Both the position numbers and the translations under genes were made by a program. Shown here piece by piece: positions 17,215 through 26,500 of a stretch of DNA of 64,000 nucleotides. Source of the DNA: Rhodococcus opacus B4 (GTDB lineage Bacteria; Actinomycetota; Actinomycetes; Mycobacteriales; Mycobacteriaceae); contig NC_012522.1 of assembly GCF_000010805.1 (NCBI RefSeq), positions 1,054,001 to 1,118,000 of the forward strand, given 5' to 3'. Position 1 is the first letter of the stretch; the number at the start of each line of letters is the position of its first letter. A model generated the notes under the pieces. It was not told where the DNA came from. It made no database searches and was given only the letters and a program-made list of their open reading frames with translations.

Positions 17215-19314
17215 ATGACGACCGCCACCGAACCCGCACTCCGTGACGAGGCCGAACGGCTGCTCCGCGAGCTGGCAGGCGAGCACGCCACCCTCCGCGA
17301 CGACCAGTGGACGGCGATCGAGGCGCTGGTGGTGGGCCGCAGACGGGCGCTCGTCGTCCAGCGGACGGGCTGGGGCAAGTCGGCGGTCTACTTCATCGCG
17401 GCGAAGCTCCTCCGGGCGCACGGACACGGTCCCACGGTCATCGTGTCGCCGCTCCTGGCACTCATGCGCAACCAGGTGGCCTCCGCCGAGCGCGCCGGTG
17501 TGCGCGCCGCCACCATCAATTCCGGGAACGTCACCGAGTGGGACGACATCCACTCCAGGGTCGCGGACAACGAACTCGACGTGCTGCTCGTCAGCCCCGA
17601 GCGTCTCAACAACCCCGACTTCCGCGACCAGGTGCTGCCCTCCCTCGCCGCCGACGCCGGCCTCGTCGTGGTCGACGAGGCGCACTGCGTGTCCGACTGG
17701 GGTCACGACTTCCGCCCCGACTACCGGCGGATCCGCACGCTCATCGCGGAGCTGGGCGAGGGCATCCCCGTGCTGGCCACCACGGCCACCGCGAACGACC
17801 GCGTCGTCTCCGACGTCTCCACGCAGCTCGGGGTGGGCGGCGCGGAAACCCTCGTCCTGCGCGGCGGCCTCGAACGCGAATCGCTGCACCTGTCGGTCGT
17901 GCAGATTCCGGAGGCCACCGCCCGGGCCGCGTGGCTCGCCCAGAAGCTCGACAGCCTGCCCGGGTCGGGCATCATCTACGCGCTCACCGTGTCGGCGGCC
18001 CGGGATCTGGCGAGCCTGCTGTCCGAGCAGGGGCACACGGTCGCCGCATATACCGGGCAGACCGACGCCGCCGAGCGCGAGACTCTCGAGCAGGACCTGC
18101 TCGGCAACCGCGTGAAGGCGCTCGTGGCCACGTCGGCGCTGGGAATGGGGTTCGACAAGCCCGACCTGGGGTTCGTCGTGCACCTCGGGGCGCCGTCGTC
18201 GCCCATTTCCTACTACCAGCAGGTCGGGCGCGCGGGCCGGTCCACCGACCGCGCCGAGGTGATCCTGCTGCCCGGATCCGAGGACCGGCAGATCTGGAGC
18301 TATTTCGCGTCCGTGGCGTTCCCCCGCGAGCACGTGGTGCGCCGGGTGATCGAAGTCCTCGACACCGAGCGGCCGCAGTCCACGCAGGCGCTCGAACCGC
18401 TCGTGGAGCTCGGCCGCACCCGGCTGGAGATGGTATTGAAGGTCCTCGACGTGGACGGCGCCGTGCGCCGGGTCCGGGGCGGCTGGGTGGGCACCGGGGA
18501 GCCCTGGACTTACGACGCCGACCGGTACGAGCGTCTCGAGCAGGCCCGCGAATCCGAGCAGCAGGCGATGATCGACTACCAGCGGATCACCACGTGCCGG
18601 ATGGCGTTCCTGCGCGGGCAGCTCGACGACCCGGGACTGGCGGCGGGCACGTCCGACTGCGGCCGGTGCGACAACTGCACCGGAGAGCGCCACGACGCGA
18701 CCGTCGACGCCGAGGCGGTGCAACAGACCAGAGCGCGCCTCGAGCGCCCCGGCGTGGATCTGGCGCCCCGTAAACAGTGGCCCACGGGGCTCGCGAAGCT
18801 CGGGGTGACGCTGTCCGGAAAGATTTCCGACGGCCCCGAGCCGGGGCGGGTCCTGGGCCGGCTGTCCGATCTGGGCTGGGGTCAGCGGCTGCGCGCCCTT
18901 CTCGACGAACCGGACGGGCCGGCCCCCGACGCGGTCCTGAAGGCCTGCATCCAGGTGCTGGCCTCCTGGGACTGGGCCGAGCGGCCCACCGCGGTGATGG
19001 CGGTCGAATCGGCCACCCACCCGCTCCTGTCGGCGTCGGTCGCGGGGCAGCTCGCGGCCGTCGGACGCCTCACCGACCTGGGGGTTCTGCGGCTGCGCCC
19101 CGAACACCCGCCGGTGTCCGCGGCCAATTCCGCCTACCGGGTCGCCGGGCTCGTCGACGCCTGGGAGGCCCCCCACCTTCCCGACGGCACCGGTCCGGTG
19201 CTGCTCGTCGACACCCTCACCGACACCGGCTGGACGCTCACGATGGCCGCCAGAACGGTTCTCGCGGCGGGTGCCACGTCCGTCCTCCCCTTCGCGCTCG
19301 CGAGTCTCAAATAG
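17215..19314 (+). CDS. RecQ-like superfamily 2 DNA helicase with phosphoribosyltransferase-like C-terminal tail
   Basis: A 699-residue helicase. Motif I is RTGWGKSAVYF near residue 50 and motif II is VVDEAHCVSDWGHDFRPDY near 150. Motif VI QQVGRAGRS near 340 completes the two RecA-like domains. A RecQ zinc-binding region contains SDCGRCDNC near 480. The last 60 residues hold VLLVDTLTDTGWTL (about 661-674) followed by AARTVLAAGATSVLPFALA. This resembles the PRPP loop and next helix of phosphoribosyltransferases (usual form VDDVxTTGxT). The ATG at 17215 follows a run of five G; an out-of-frame ATG precedes it. Likely role: DNA repair or recombination. Confidence 0.85.
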   Translation: MTTATEPALRDEAERLLRELAGEHATLRDDQWTAIEALVVGRRRALVVQRTGWGKSAVYFIAAKLLRAHGHGPTVIVSPLLALMRNQVASAERAGVRAATINSGNVTEWDDIHSRVADNELDVLLVSPERLNNPDFRDQVLPSLAADAGLVVVDEAHCVSDWGHDFRPDYRRIRTLIAELGEGIPVLATTATANDRVVSDVSTQLGVGGAETLVLRGGLERESLHLSVVQIPEATARAAWLAQKLDSLPGSGIIYALTVSAARDLASLLSEQGHTVAAYTGQTDAAERETLEQDLLGNRVKALVATSALGMGFDKPDLGFVVHLGAPSSPISYYQQVGRAGRSTDRAEVILLPGSEDRQIWSYFASVAFPREHVVRRVIEVLDTERPQSTQALEPLVELGRTRLEMVLKVLDVDGAVRRVRGGWVGTGEPWTYDADRYERLEQARESEQQAMIDYQRITTCRMAFLRGQLDDPGLAAGTSDCGRCDNCTGERHDATVDAEAVQQTRARLERPGVDLAPRKQWPTGLAKLGVTLSGKISDGPEPGRVLGRLSDLGWGQRLRALLDEPDGPAPDAVLKACIQVLASWDWAERPTAVMAVESATHPLLSASVAGQLAAVGRLTDLGVLRLRPEHPPVSAANSAYRVAGLVDAWEAPHLPDGTGPVLLVDTLTDTGWTLTMAARTVLAAGATSVLPFALASLK

Positions 19315-19328
19315 GCGAAGTGTGTCGC

Positions 19329-19357
19329 TTGCGATTTACCCAAAAGTTACATATTGT
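19329..19357 (+). promoter_or_regulatory. Promoter of ectABC
   Basis: TTGCGA at 19329-19334, a 17-bp spacer, and TATTGT at 19352-19357 make a sigma-70-type promoter with four matches in each hexamer. It lies in a noticeably AT-rich stretch unlike the surrounding coding sequence, about 85 bp upstream of ectA. Confidence 0.6.
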
Positions 19358-19370
19358 GATGAGCATCACT
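19355..19370 (+). promoter_or_regulatory. CRP/GlxR-like operator in the ectABC promoter
   Basis: TGTGA, six bases, TCACT at 19355-19370 matches the CRP-family consensus TGTGA-N6-TCACA at nine of ten positions and includes a perfect GTGATG/CATCAC inverted repeat. It overlaps the -10 box and the expected transcription start, a position that favours repression. The protein partner is inferred. Confidence 0.5.
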
Positions 19371-19441
19371 TTGCACGTCTCACCTGCAAAGCTCTGCCGC
19401 CTGAACTGTCCAATTTCGCGAGGCACGTGAAATCGAGGGGG

Positions 19442-19978
19442 ATGGTTGTTAGGTTCGAATTTCCAATGACGCCTGTTCAGAAGAGTGCCAACCCGACCAC
19501 CGCGCCGGACGCGGTGTTGTTCAGAAGTCCCGAGATCACTGACGGAGTCCGGCTCTGGGAGATCGCCAGGAACACGGAAGTGCTCGATCTCAATTCGAGC
19601 TACGCATACCTGTTGTGGTGCAGAGATTTCAGCCGCTCGTCGGTCGTCGCAGTCGTCGACGAGCGCGTCGTGGGGTTCGTCACGGGGTTCATCCGCCCCG
19701 AATCCCCAGCGACGCTGTTCGTCTGGCAAGTTGCCGTAGACGCAGACCAGCGCGGCAAGGGAATTGCAGGTCGCATGCTGGGCGCGCTGCTCGATCGACT
19801 TGCGCCCGAAGGCATTACCCACCTCGAGACGACGATCAGCCCCGACAACGAAGCGTCGATCGCGCTGTTCACCGCATTGGCGCGTCGCCGAGATACGGCG
19901 ATCACCAAGCAGGATCTGTTCTCCCCTAATGATTTTCCCGATGGACACGAAGCCGAAGATCTGTACACGATCGGCTAA
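19442..19978 (+). CDS. ectA: L-2,4-diaminobutyrate acetyltransferase
   Basis: A 178-residue GNAT-fold EctA that N-gamma-acetylates diaminobutyrate in ectoine synthesis. VLDLNSSYAYLLWCRDFS near residue 45 is the EctA signature. VWQVAVDADQRGKGIAGRML near 100 is the acetyl-CoA loop. HLETTISPDNEASIALF follows, and EAEDLY sits near the end. The ATG at 19442 is preceded by GAGG at short spacing. An in-frame ATG at 19466 would give 170 residues and is equally compatible with family length, so the start is uncertain. First gene of ectABC; 27 bp separate it from ectB. Confidence 0.93.
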   Translation: MVVRFEFPMTPVQKSANPTTAPDAVLFRSPEITDGVRLWEIARNTEVLDLNSSYAYLLWCRDFSRSSVVAVVDERVVGFVTGFIRPESPATLFVWQVAVDADQRGKGIAGRMLGALLDRLAPEGITHLETTISPDNEASIALFTALARRRDTAITKQDLFSPNDFPDGHEAEDLYTIG

Positions 19979-20005
19979 GAGCATGCCCCGGAGGAATGCA
20001 GCAAC

Positions 20006-21268
20006 ATGACTACTTTTGATACGAACATCTTCGAGAGCCTCGAGTCCGAGGTTCGCAGCTACAGCCGCGGCTGGCCCGCCGTGTTCGAGTCGGCGTCCGG
20101 CTCGTGGATCCGCGACGAGAACGGCCGCGACTACCTCGACTTCTTCGCCGGCGCCGGTTCGCTGAACTACGGCCACAACAACCCGGTCCTGAAGTCGGCG
20201 CTCGTCGACTACATCGTCGGCGACGGCATCACGCACGGTCTCGACATGTCGACCGTGGCCAAACGCAACCTGCTCGAGACCTTCGAAGAGAAGATCTTGA
20301 AACCGCGAGGCCTCGACTACAAGGTCCAGTTCCCCGGACCCACCGGCACCAACACGGTCGAGGCCGCACTGAAACTGGCGCGCAAGGTGACGGGTCGTTC
20401 GTCGATCATCAACTTCACCAACGCCTTCCACGGCATGACGCTCGGCGCCCTGTCGGTCACCGGTAACTCGATGAAGCGCGCCGGCGCCGGAATCCCGCTG
20501 GTGCACGCCACCCCGATGCCGTTCGACAACTACTTCGACGGAGTCACCGAGGACTTCCACTGGTTCTCCCGCGTGCTCGACGATTCGGGCAGTGGCCTGA
20601 ACCGCCCGGCCGCCGTGATCGTCGAGACGGTGCAGGGTGAGGGCGGCGTCAACGTCGCCCGCCCCGAGTGGCTGCGCGCCCTCGCGGACCTGTGCGCCGA
20701 GCGCGACATCCTGCTGATCGTCGACGACGTCCAGATGGGCTGCGGGCGCACCGGGCCGTTCTTCTCCTTCGAGATCGCCGGCATCACCCCGGACATCGTC
20801 TGCCTGTCGAAGTCCATCGGCGGGTACGGCCTCCCGATGGCGCTGACCCTGTTCAAGCGCGAGCTGGACGTGTGGGGCCCGGGCGAGCACAACGGTACGT
20901 TCCGTGGCAACAACCCGTCGTTCGTCACGTCGAAGGTCGCCCTGGACCACTACTGGTCCGACGACACCCTGCACAAGTCGACACTGGCCAAGGGCGAGAA
21001 GATCCACCAGGCGTTCACCGAGCTGGCGAACCAGTTCGAGGGTTCCGTCTCCACCCGCGGTCGCGGCCTCGTCCAGGGGCTCGTGTTCGAGGAGCCCGAG
21101 CACGCGGGCAAGGTCTGCACGCTCGCCTTCGACGAGGGGCTGCTCGCGGAGACGTCCGGACCGTCCGACGAGGTGGTCAAGCTCCTGCCGGCGCTCACCA
21201 TCACCGACGAGGAACTGGACCACGGCCTGGCCATTCTCGCCGACGCCACCGGCAAGGTCTGCAGCTAG
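20006..21268 (+). CDS. ectB: Diaminobutyrate-2-oxoglutarate transaminase
   Basis: A 420-residue class III PLP aminotransferase that converts aspartate semialdehyde to 2,4-diaminobutyrate using glutamate. The N-terminal FESLESEVRSYSRGWPAVF is characteristic of EctB. The PLP-binding lysine is in CLSKSIGGYGLPMAL near residue 269, with the preceding VDDVQMGCGRTGPFF block. The ATG at 20006 has GGAGGA ten bases upstream. It lies between ectA and ectC on one transcript. Length and order are normal for the family. Confidence 0.96.
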   Translation: MTTFDTNIFESLESEVRSYSRGWPAVFESASGSWIRDENGRDYLDFFAGAGSLNYGHNNPVLKSALVDYIVGDGITHGLDMSTVAKRNLLETFEEKILKPRGLDYKVQFPGPTGTNTVEAALKLARKVTGRSSIINFTNAFHGMTLGALSVTGNSMKRAGAGIPLVHATPMPFDNYFDGVTEDFHWFSRVLDDSGSGLNRPAAVIVETVQGEGGVNVARPEWLRALADLCAERDILLIVDDVQMGCGRTGPFFSFEIAGITPDIVCLSKSIGGYGLPMALTLFKRELDVWGPGEHNGTFRGNNPSFVTSKVALDHYWSDDTLHKSTLAKGEKIHQAFTELANQFEGSVSTRGRGLVQGLVFEEPEHAGKVCTLAFDEGLLAETSGPSDEVVKLLPALTITDEELDHGLAILADATGKVCS

Positions 21269-21285
21269 AGAGAGGACTGACACAC

Positions 21286-21684
21286 ATGATCGTTCGCACC
21301 ACCGCAGAAATCACCGACACCGAGCGGGACATCACCAGCGAGGACGGCAACTGGCGCAGCAAGCGCATCATCCTCGGCGGCGACAAAGTGGGTTTCTCGT
21401 TCCACGAGACCACGATCAAAGCGGGTTCGGTCAACGAGTTCCACTACGCCAACCACGTCGAGGCCGTCTGGCTCGTCGAGGGAACCGGCAAATTGATCGA
21501 CCTCGACAACGACAAGGTCTACGAACTCGGCCCCGGTTCGATGTACCTGCTCAACGGACACGAGCGTCACCGTGTCGAGCCCGAGACCGAAATGCGCATG
21601 CTGTGCGTGTTCAACCCGCCCGTCACGGGCCGTGAGGTCCACGACGAAAACGGTGTCTACCCCTTGATCGAGGTTCCCGCGTAA
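21286..21684 (+). CDS. ectC: Ectoine synthase
   Basis: A 132-residue cupin-fold ectoine synthase that cyclises N-gamma-acetyl-diaminobutyrate. It begins MIVRTTAEITDTERDI. The cupin segment is FHYANHVEAVWLVEGTGKLID, and GSMYLLNGHERH carries the metal-site histidine. The ATG at 21286 has a GAGAGGA ribosome site and lies 17 bp after ectB. No ectoine hydroxylase (ectD) follows. The next gene, nine bases on, is a 2-hydroxyacid dehydrogenase, so the cluster should yield ectoine and not hydroxyectoine unless ectD is elsewhere. Confidence 0.96.
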   Translation: MIVRTTAEITDTERDITSEDGNWRSKRIILGGDKVGFSFHETTIKAGSVNEFHYANHVEAVWLVEGTGKLIDLDNDKVYELGPGSMYLLNGHERHRVEPETEMRMLCVFNPPVTGREVHDENGVYPLIEVPA

Positions 21685-21693
21685 GTTCGACCC

Positions 21694-22629
21694 ATGGCCG
21701 ACGACGCTGCTGTTCCAGCTATAGCCATCGGACCCGCCCCGGACCCGCTCCTCGAGGATGCGGTGCGCCGGGGCGGTGCCCGTGTGGCACCCCTCGAGTC
21801 CGCGGACGCCCTGGTCTGGACCACGGGTCCGATCGGGTTCCCGGATCCGCTTCCCGAGAACATCCGCTGGGTGCAGTTGAACTCCGCGGGTGTCGAGGAG
21901 TGGTTCGCCGCGAAGGTGATCAGACCCGACTCCACCGTGCTGTGGACGTCGGCGGCGGGCGCGTTCGCCGCGACCGTGGCCGAGCACGCGCTGACGCTGC
22001 TGCTGGCCGGGGTGCGGGCGCTCCCCGAGCACCTGGAGGCGAAGACCTGGCGCCAGCAGGAGTTCTTCTCGAAGGTCGGCACCCTGCGGGGGACCACGGT
22101 CGCGATCGTGGGCGCCGGCGGTATCGGCAAGGCGCTGATCCCGATGCTCGCGGGTGTCGGGGCCGACGTGATCGCCGTGAATCGTTCCGGAAGCCCGGTG
22201 CCGGGTGCCATCGAGACGCTGCCCACCACCCGCCTGGGCGAGGTGTGGGCCCGCGCGGATCACTTCGTGCTCGGGGCGCCCGCAACCGACGCCACCCATC
22301 ATCTGGTCGGTGCGGCGGAGTTCGCGCAGATGAAACCGACCGCGTGGGTGATCAACGTCGCGCGCGGCTCACTCGTCCACACCAATGCATTGGTGAAAGC
22401 TCTGCGGGACAACACGATCGGCGGGGCGGGACTCGATGTCACCGATCCCGAGCCGCTCCCCGACGGTCATCCGCTGTGGAATCTGCCGAACGTGATCATC
22501 ACCCCGCACGATTCCAATCCGCCTGCGGTCCGCCCCCCGGCGTTCGCCGAGCATGTGGCGCTGAACGTCACCCGCTTCGTCGCAGGTGAGAATCTCACCG
22601 CTCTGATCGATCCCGTCGTCGGGTACTGA
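21694..22629 (+). CDS. D-isomer-specific 2-hydroxyacid dehydrogenase
   Basis: A 311-residue NAD(P)-dependent dehydrogenase. The Rossmann motif VAIVGAGGIGKALI is near residue 135. The catalytic arginine is in NVARGSLVHT (about 225), the glutamate in DVTDPEPLPDGHPLW, and the histidine in NVIITPHDSN (about 275). It reduces a 2-keto acid or oxidises the matching 2-hydroxy acid; the substrate is not evident. The ATG at 21694 follows ectC by nine bases, so it is probably part of the ectoine transcript, perhaps for a metabolic side role. Glyoxylate/hydroxypyruvate reductase is a reasonable alternative name. Confidence 0.87.
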   Translation: MADDAAVPAIAIGPAPDPLLEDAVRRGGARVAPLESADALVWTTGPIGFPDPLPENIRWVQLNSAGVEEWFAAKVIRPDSTVLWTSAAGAFAATVAEHALTLLLAGVRALPEHLEAKTWRQQEFFSKVGTLRGTTVAIVGAGGIGKALIPMLAGVGADVIAVNRSGSPVPGAIETLPTTRLGEVWARADHFVLGAPATDATHHLVGAAEFAQMKPTAWVINVARGSLVHTNALVKALRDNTIGGAGLDVTDPEPLPDGHPLWNLPNVIITPHDSNPPAVRPPAFAEHVALNVTRFVAGENLTALIDPVVGY

Positions 22630-22650
22630 ACCGGCGCTATTCTGGAGGGC

Positions 22651-23478
22651 GTGTTCGCCCCACTGATCGACGTACTCGGGGGCCGGCGCCTGTGTGTGAT
22701 CACCGGCGCCGGCATCTCGACGGACTCCGGGATCCCCGATTACCGCGGTCCGGACTCGCCCCCGCGCAATCCCATGACGTATCAGCAGTTCACCGGTGAC
22801 CCCGATTTCCGCCGCCACTACTGGGCCCGGAACCACCTCGGGTGGCGGCACATGGACGCCGCCCGGCCCAACACCGGCCACCGCGCCCTCGCCGGACTCG
22901 AACGGGCCGGTGTCGCGAGCGCGGTCGTCACCCAGAACGTCGACCTCCTGCACACCAAGGCGGGCAGTCGCCGGGTGATCGACCTGCACGGCACGTACGC
23001 CCAGGTCCGGTGCCTGTCGTGCGGCGCTCTGATCTCGCGGGCGACACTCGCCGACCGGCTCGAATGTGCGAACCCGGGTTTCGCCGAAACCGTCGCCGCC
23101 GCACAGGGAGTGGAGATCGCACCGGACGCCGACGCGGTGATCACCAGCACCGAACATTTCCGGATGGTCGACTGCGAGGCGTGCGGCGGCATGCTCAAAC
23201 CCGACATCGTGTACTTCGGCGAGTCCGTCCCGAAACCGCGGGTCGCGGCCGCCTACGACGTGGTCGACGAGGCCGAGGCACTGCTGGTGGCCGGCTCGTC
23301 GCTCACCGTCATGTCGGGACTGCGGTTCGTCCGGCACGCCGCCAAACGCGGAATCCCCATCGCGATTGTCAACCGCGGGGCGACGCGCGGCGACGAGTTC
23401 GCCACCCTCACCGTGCACGCCGGCTGCTCGGAGGCCCTCACCGCACTGCTCGACGCGTCGTCCGCGCTGCCCGCGTGA
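22651..23478 (+). CDS. NAD-dependent protein deacylase, sirtuin (class II-like)
   Basis: A 275-residue Sir2 protein. The NAD-binding GAGISTDSGIPDYRGPDS at about residues 17-34 has the form seen in class II (SIRT4-like) sirtuins. TQNVDLLHTKAG near 92 and LHGTYAQVRC supply the catalytic histidine. CLSCGAL and CEACGGMLKPDIVYFGE provide the four zinc cysteines. It should remove acyl groups from lysines using NAD. The start is a GTG at 22651, 21 bp after the dehydrogenase. It converges on proB, 16 bp away. Protein targets are unknown. Confidence 0.93.
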   Translation: MFAPLIDVLGGRRLCVITGAGISTDSGIPDYRGPDSPPRNPMTYQQFTGDPDFRRHYWARNHLGWRHMDAARPNTGHRALAGLERAGVASAVVTQNVDLLHTKAGSRRVIDLHGTYAQVRCLSCGALISRATLADRLECANPGFAETVAAAQGVEIAPDADAVITSTEHFRMVDCEACGGMLKPDIVYFGESVPKPRVAAAYDVVDEAEALLVAGSSLTVMSGLRFVRHAAKRGIPIAIVNRGATRGDEFATLTVHAGCSEALTALLDASSALPA

Positions 23479-23494
23479 CCGTCAGACGTGACCG

Positions 23495-24595
23495 TCAGAG
23501 CGGTACCAGGTCGTCGGCGTGGACCACGGGGCGCTGCATCTCGGCAGGCAGTTCCTGCGTCGACTTGCCGAGGATGTCGCTGATCTCGGCCGAGTCGTAG
23601 GCCACCACTCCCCTGGCCACGGGACGTTCCTCGGGACCGAGGAGTGACACGACGTCGCCGCCGTAGAACCGACCCGACACCGCCGTGATGCCCGCGGGCA
23701 GCAGCGACCGCCGGCGGGTGACGACGGCACGGACCGCCCCCTCGTCGATGTGCAGGATCCCCTGCTCGTCCGCGGCGTGCCGCACCCAGAACTTGCGTGC
23801 CGACAACCGGGACGGCCGGGCCGCGAACGCGGTCCCCACACTGGCGTCCCGCAGCGCCGCGCCGGCGTCCGAGGCGGCGGCGAGCAGCACGGGTACCCCG
23901 GCATCGGCCGCGAGGCGCGCGGCCGACAGCTTGGAGGCCATCCCGCCGGTGCCGAGGGCGCCGCCCGAGCCCGCGACCACCCCGTCCAGGTCTTCGGGGC
24001 TGTTCACCTCGGGAATCAGCGTCGCGTTGCCCTTGCGGGGGTCGCCGTCGTACAGCCCGTCGACGTCCGACAGCAGCACCAGTGCGTCGGCGCCGACCAG
24101 GTGCGCGACGAGGGCGGCGAGCCGGTCGTTGTCACCGAATCGCAGTTCCGCGGTGGCGACGGTGTCGTTCTCGTTGACGATCGCGACCGCGTGCAGGGCG
24201 CGCAGTCGGTCGAGGGTGCGCTGCGCGTTGCGGTGCTGTGCGCGGCGGGCGATGTCGTCCGCGGTGAGCAGCACCTGCCCCACCGTGCGCCCGTACCGGG
24301 CGAACGACGTTCCCCAGGCGTGGGCCAGCGCCAGCTGGCCGACACTCGCGGCGGCCTGCTTCGTCGCCAGGTCCCGTGGACGCTTGGTCAGCCCCAGCGG
24401 GGCCAGACCCGCGCCCACGGCCCCGGAAGACACGACGACCACGTCGGAACCGGCACGCATCCGTGCCTCGATCGCATCGGCCAGCGCATCGAGGCGACCG
24501 ACGTCGAGGCCGCCGACCAGACTGGTCAGCGCCGACGAGCCGATCTTCACCACGATGCTGCCCGCCGACGCGACCGTGCGCCGGGTGGCGCTCAC
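23495..24595 (-). CDS. proB: Glutamate 5-kinase
   Basis: A 366-residue ProB that phosphorylates glutamate, the feedback-controlled first step of proline synthesis. The amino-acid-kinase domain starts [11 protein letters not shown] (residue 14 on). VSSGAVGAG and VNENDTV lie in the active site, and [12 protein letters not shown] near 215 is characteristic. A C-terminal PUA domain spans about 275-366. The GTG at 24595 overlaps the obg stop as GTGA, so translation is coupled to obg. The partner gene proA is separated by the inserted plus-strand block. Confidence 0.96.
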   Translation of the reverse strand: MSATRRTVASAGSIVVKIGSSALTSLVGGLDVGRLDALADAIEARMRAGSDVVVVSSGAVGAGLAPLGLTKRPRDLATKQAAASVGQLALAHAWGTSFARYGRTVGQVLLTADDIARRAQHRNAQRTLDRLRALHAVAIVNENDTVATAELRFGDNDRLAALVAHLVGADALVLLSDVDGLYDGDPRKGNATLIPEVNSPEDLDGVVAGSGGALGTGGMASKLSAARLAADAGVPVLLAAASDAGAALRDASVGTAFAARPSRLSARKFWVRHAADEQGILHIDEGAVRAVVTRRRSLLPAGITAVSGRFYGGDVVSLLGPEERPVARGVVAYDSAEISDILGKSTQELPAEMQRPVVHADDLVPL

Positions 24596-26052
24596 TGGTC
24601 TTCGGGGTCGAGGCCTTCGAGACCGCGACGGACCCTGGATGCGTGCTTGCGCTCGGTCGCGCCGATGCGCTCCACCTGATCCAGACGCGGGTCGGTGCCG
24701 CGCCCGGTGCGGGTGAGGTCGACACCGGCCGGTGTCTGGGGTTCCCAGTCGAAGCTCACGTCGCCGATCGTGACGGACGCGCCCGGCTCCGCACCCTGCT
24801 TGACGAGTTCGGTTTCCACACCGAGCCGCGCCAGGCGGTCGGCTAGGTAACCCACGGCCTCGTCGTTGTCGAACTGTGTCTGCCGCACCCAGCGCTCCGG
24901 GCGGGTGCCGCGGACGATGAACCCGCCGGGGATCTCGGGATCGGCGACGACGCTGAAGCTGTTCTCGTTGGCGATCACCGGACGGATCACTTGACGCTTC
25001 GGCGCCGCCTTCGGGTGCGCCTCGCGATAGTCCGCGACCAGCTTCGCCAGCGCGAAGGTCAACGGGCGCAACCCCTCTCGGCTGACCGCCGAGATCGTGA
25101 AGATCGGCCATCCTCGGGCCTCGAGGTCGGGAGTCACCATTTCGGCCAGCTCGGCCGCCTCGGGAACATCGGCCTTGTTCAGGATCACGATGCGGGGCCG
25201 GTCCGCGAGGTCACCGAGGCCGGTGTCCCCGGACAGCGCGCCCTTGTACGCAGCGAGTTCCGCCTCGAGCGCATCGATGTCGGAGACCGGGTCCCGGCCC
25301 GGGTCGAGGGTCGCGCAGTCGACGACGTGGGCCAGCACGGCGCATCGCTCGAGGTGCCGCAGGAAGTCCAGTCCCAGTCCGCGGCCGTCGCTCGCGCCGG
25401 GGATCAGCCCGGGCACGTCGGCCACGGTGAACGTGGTGTCGCCGCTCGACACCACGCCGAGGTTCGGCACGAGGGTCGTGAACGGGTAGTCGGCGATCTT
25501 CGGCTTGGCCGCCGACAGCACGGACACCAGCGAGGACTTGCCCGCCGACGGGAATCCGACCAGCCCGACATCGGCCACGGACTTGAGTTCGAGGACCAGT
25601 TCCCGCTCGACGCCGTCCTCGCCGAGGAGGGCGAAGCCCGGCGCCTTGCGCGCCTTCGACGAGAGGGCCGCGTTGCCGAGTCCTCCGCGGCCGCCCTGGG
25701 CGGCCTCGAACCGGGTGCCCACGCCGATGAGGTCGGCGAGGATCCGGCCGTCCTCGTCGAGGACGACGGTGCCGTCGGGGACCTTCAGGATCAGGTCGTC
25801 GCCCTGGGCGCCGTCGCGGTTGCTTCCCATCCCCTGCTTGCCGTTGGTGGCCTTGGCGTGGGGGTGGAAATGGAAGTCGAGGAGGGTGTGGACGTTGCCG
25901 TCCACCTCGAGCACGACGTCACCGCCACGCCCGCCGTTGCCGCCGTCCGGGCCACCGAGCGGTTTGAACTTCTCCCGGTGTACGGAGGCGCAGCCATTGC
26001 CGCCTTTTCCGGCGCTGACGTGCAGCACGACGCGGTCAATGAATCGGGACAT
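24592..26052 (-). CDS. obg: GTPase Obg/CgtA
   Basis: A 486-residue essential ribosome-associated GTPase. The N-terminal glycine-rich Obg domain (1-158) contains [16 protein letters not shown] repeats ([14 protein letters not shown]). The G domain has the P-loop GFPSAGKSS near 167, DVPGLI (G3) near 213 and NKAD (G4) near 289. A C-terminal OCT domain of about 70 residues covers [13 protein letters not shown] to the [14 protein letters not shown] region. A basic tail follows. It acts in large-subunit assembly and stringent control. The ATG at 26052 is downstream of rpmA past a terminator hairpin, so partial readthrough or a separate promoter is needed. Confidence 0.97.
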   Translation of the reverse strand: MSRFIDRVVLHVSAGKGGNGCASVHREKFKPLGGPDGGNGGRGGDVVLEVDGNVHTLLDFHFHPHAKATNGKQGMGSNRDGAQGDDLILKVPDGTVVLDEDGRILADLIGVGTRFEAAQGGRGGLGNAALSSKARKAPGFALLGEDGVERELVLELKSVADVGLVGFPSAGKSSLVSVLSAAKPKIADYPFTTLVPNLGVVSSGDTTFTVADVPGLIPGASDGRGLGLDFLRHLERCAVLAHVVDCATLDPGRDPVSDIDALEAELAAYKGALSGDTGLGDLADRPRIVILNKADVPEAAELAEMVTPDLEARGWPIFTISAVSREGLRPLTFALAKLVADYREAHPKAAPKRQVIRPVIANENSFSVVADPEIPGGFIVRGTRPERWVRQTQFDNDEAVGYLADRLARLGVETELVKQGAEPGASVTIGDVSFDWEPQTPAGVDLTRTGRGTDPRLDQVERIGATERKHASRVRRGLEGLDPEDQ

Positions 26053-26100
26053 GACTGCCGGATCCTTCCTCAGTCAATTGTGTTGATCTCACTCTGAAAC

Positions 26101-26148
26101 AAACAATAGGGGCGGACCGGGTATCTCGACCCAGGTCCGCCCCTATTG
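26101..26148 (-). terminator. Intrinsic terminator between rpmA and obg
   Basis: A perfect 15-bp stem pairs 26104-26118 with 26134-26148 (core AGGGGCGGACC), extended by GGGT/ACCC inside the loop. On the minus strand the stem is followed by TTTGTTTC. It sits 46 bp after the rpmA stop and should end or attenuate the rplU-rpmA transcript before obg. Confidence 0.8.
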
Positions 26149-26194
26149 GGAGCTTGAAACGCCCCTCACGGGACGATGCATACTCGCGGCAGGA

Positions 26195-26458
26195 CTAGAC
26201 CTCTGCCGCCGCCGGAACGATGTTCACGGTCTTGCGTCCACGCTTGGTGCCGAACTCGACGGCACCGGCGGAGAGAGCGAAGAGCGTGTCGTCGCCGCCA
26301 CGACCGACGTTGACGCCGGGGTGGAAGTGGGTTCCGCGCTGACGCACCAGGATCTCGCCGGCGCTGACGGACTGGCCGCCGAAACGCTTGACGCCGAGTC
26401 GCTGAGCATTTGAATCGCGACCGTTACGGGAGCTGGATGCACCCTTCTTATGTGCCAT
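26195..26458 (-). CDS. rpmA: 50S ribosomal protein bL27
   Basis: An 87-residue bL27. The start [16 protein letters not shown] places the flexible basic N-terminus near the peptidyl-transferase centre; there is no Firmicutes-type cleaved leader. [20 protein letters not shown] is the family core. It lies 42 bp after rplU, the standard rplU-rpmA pair, and is followed by a strong terminator. GAGG lies a few bases upstream of the ATG at 26458. Confidence 0.98.
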   Translation of the reverse strand: MAHKKGASSSRNGRDSNAQRLGVKRFGGQSVSAGEILVRQRGTHFHPGVNVGRGGDDTLFALSAGAVEFGTKRGRKTVNIVPAAAEV

Positions 26459-26500
26459 GTTCTTGACCCTCCTCGGGTGAAATCAGCTCTGAAGCTCTAG

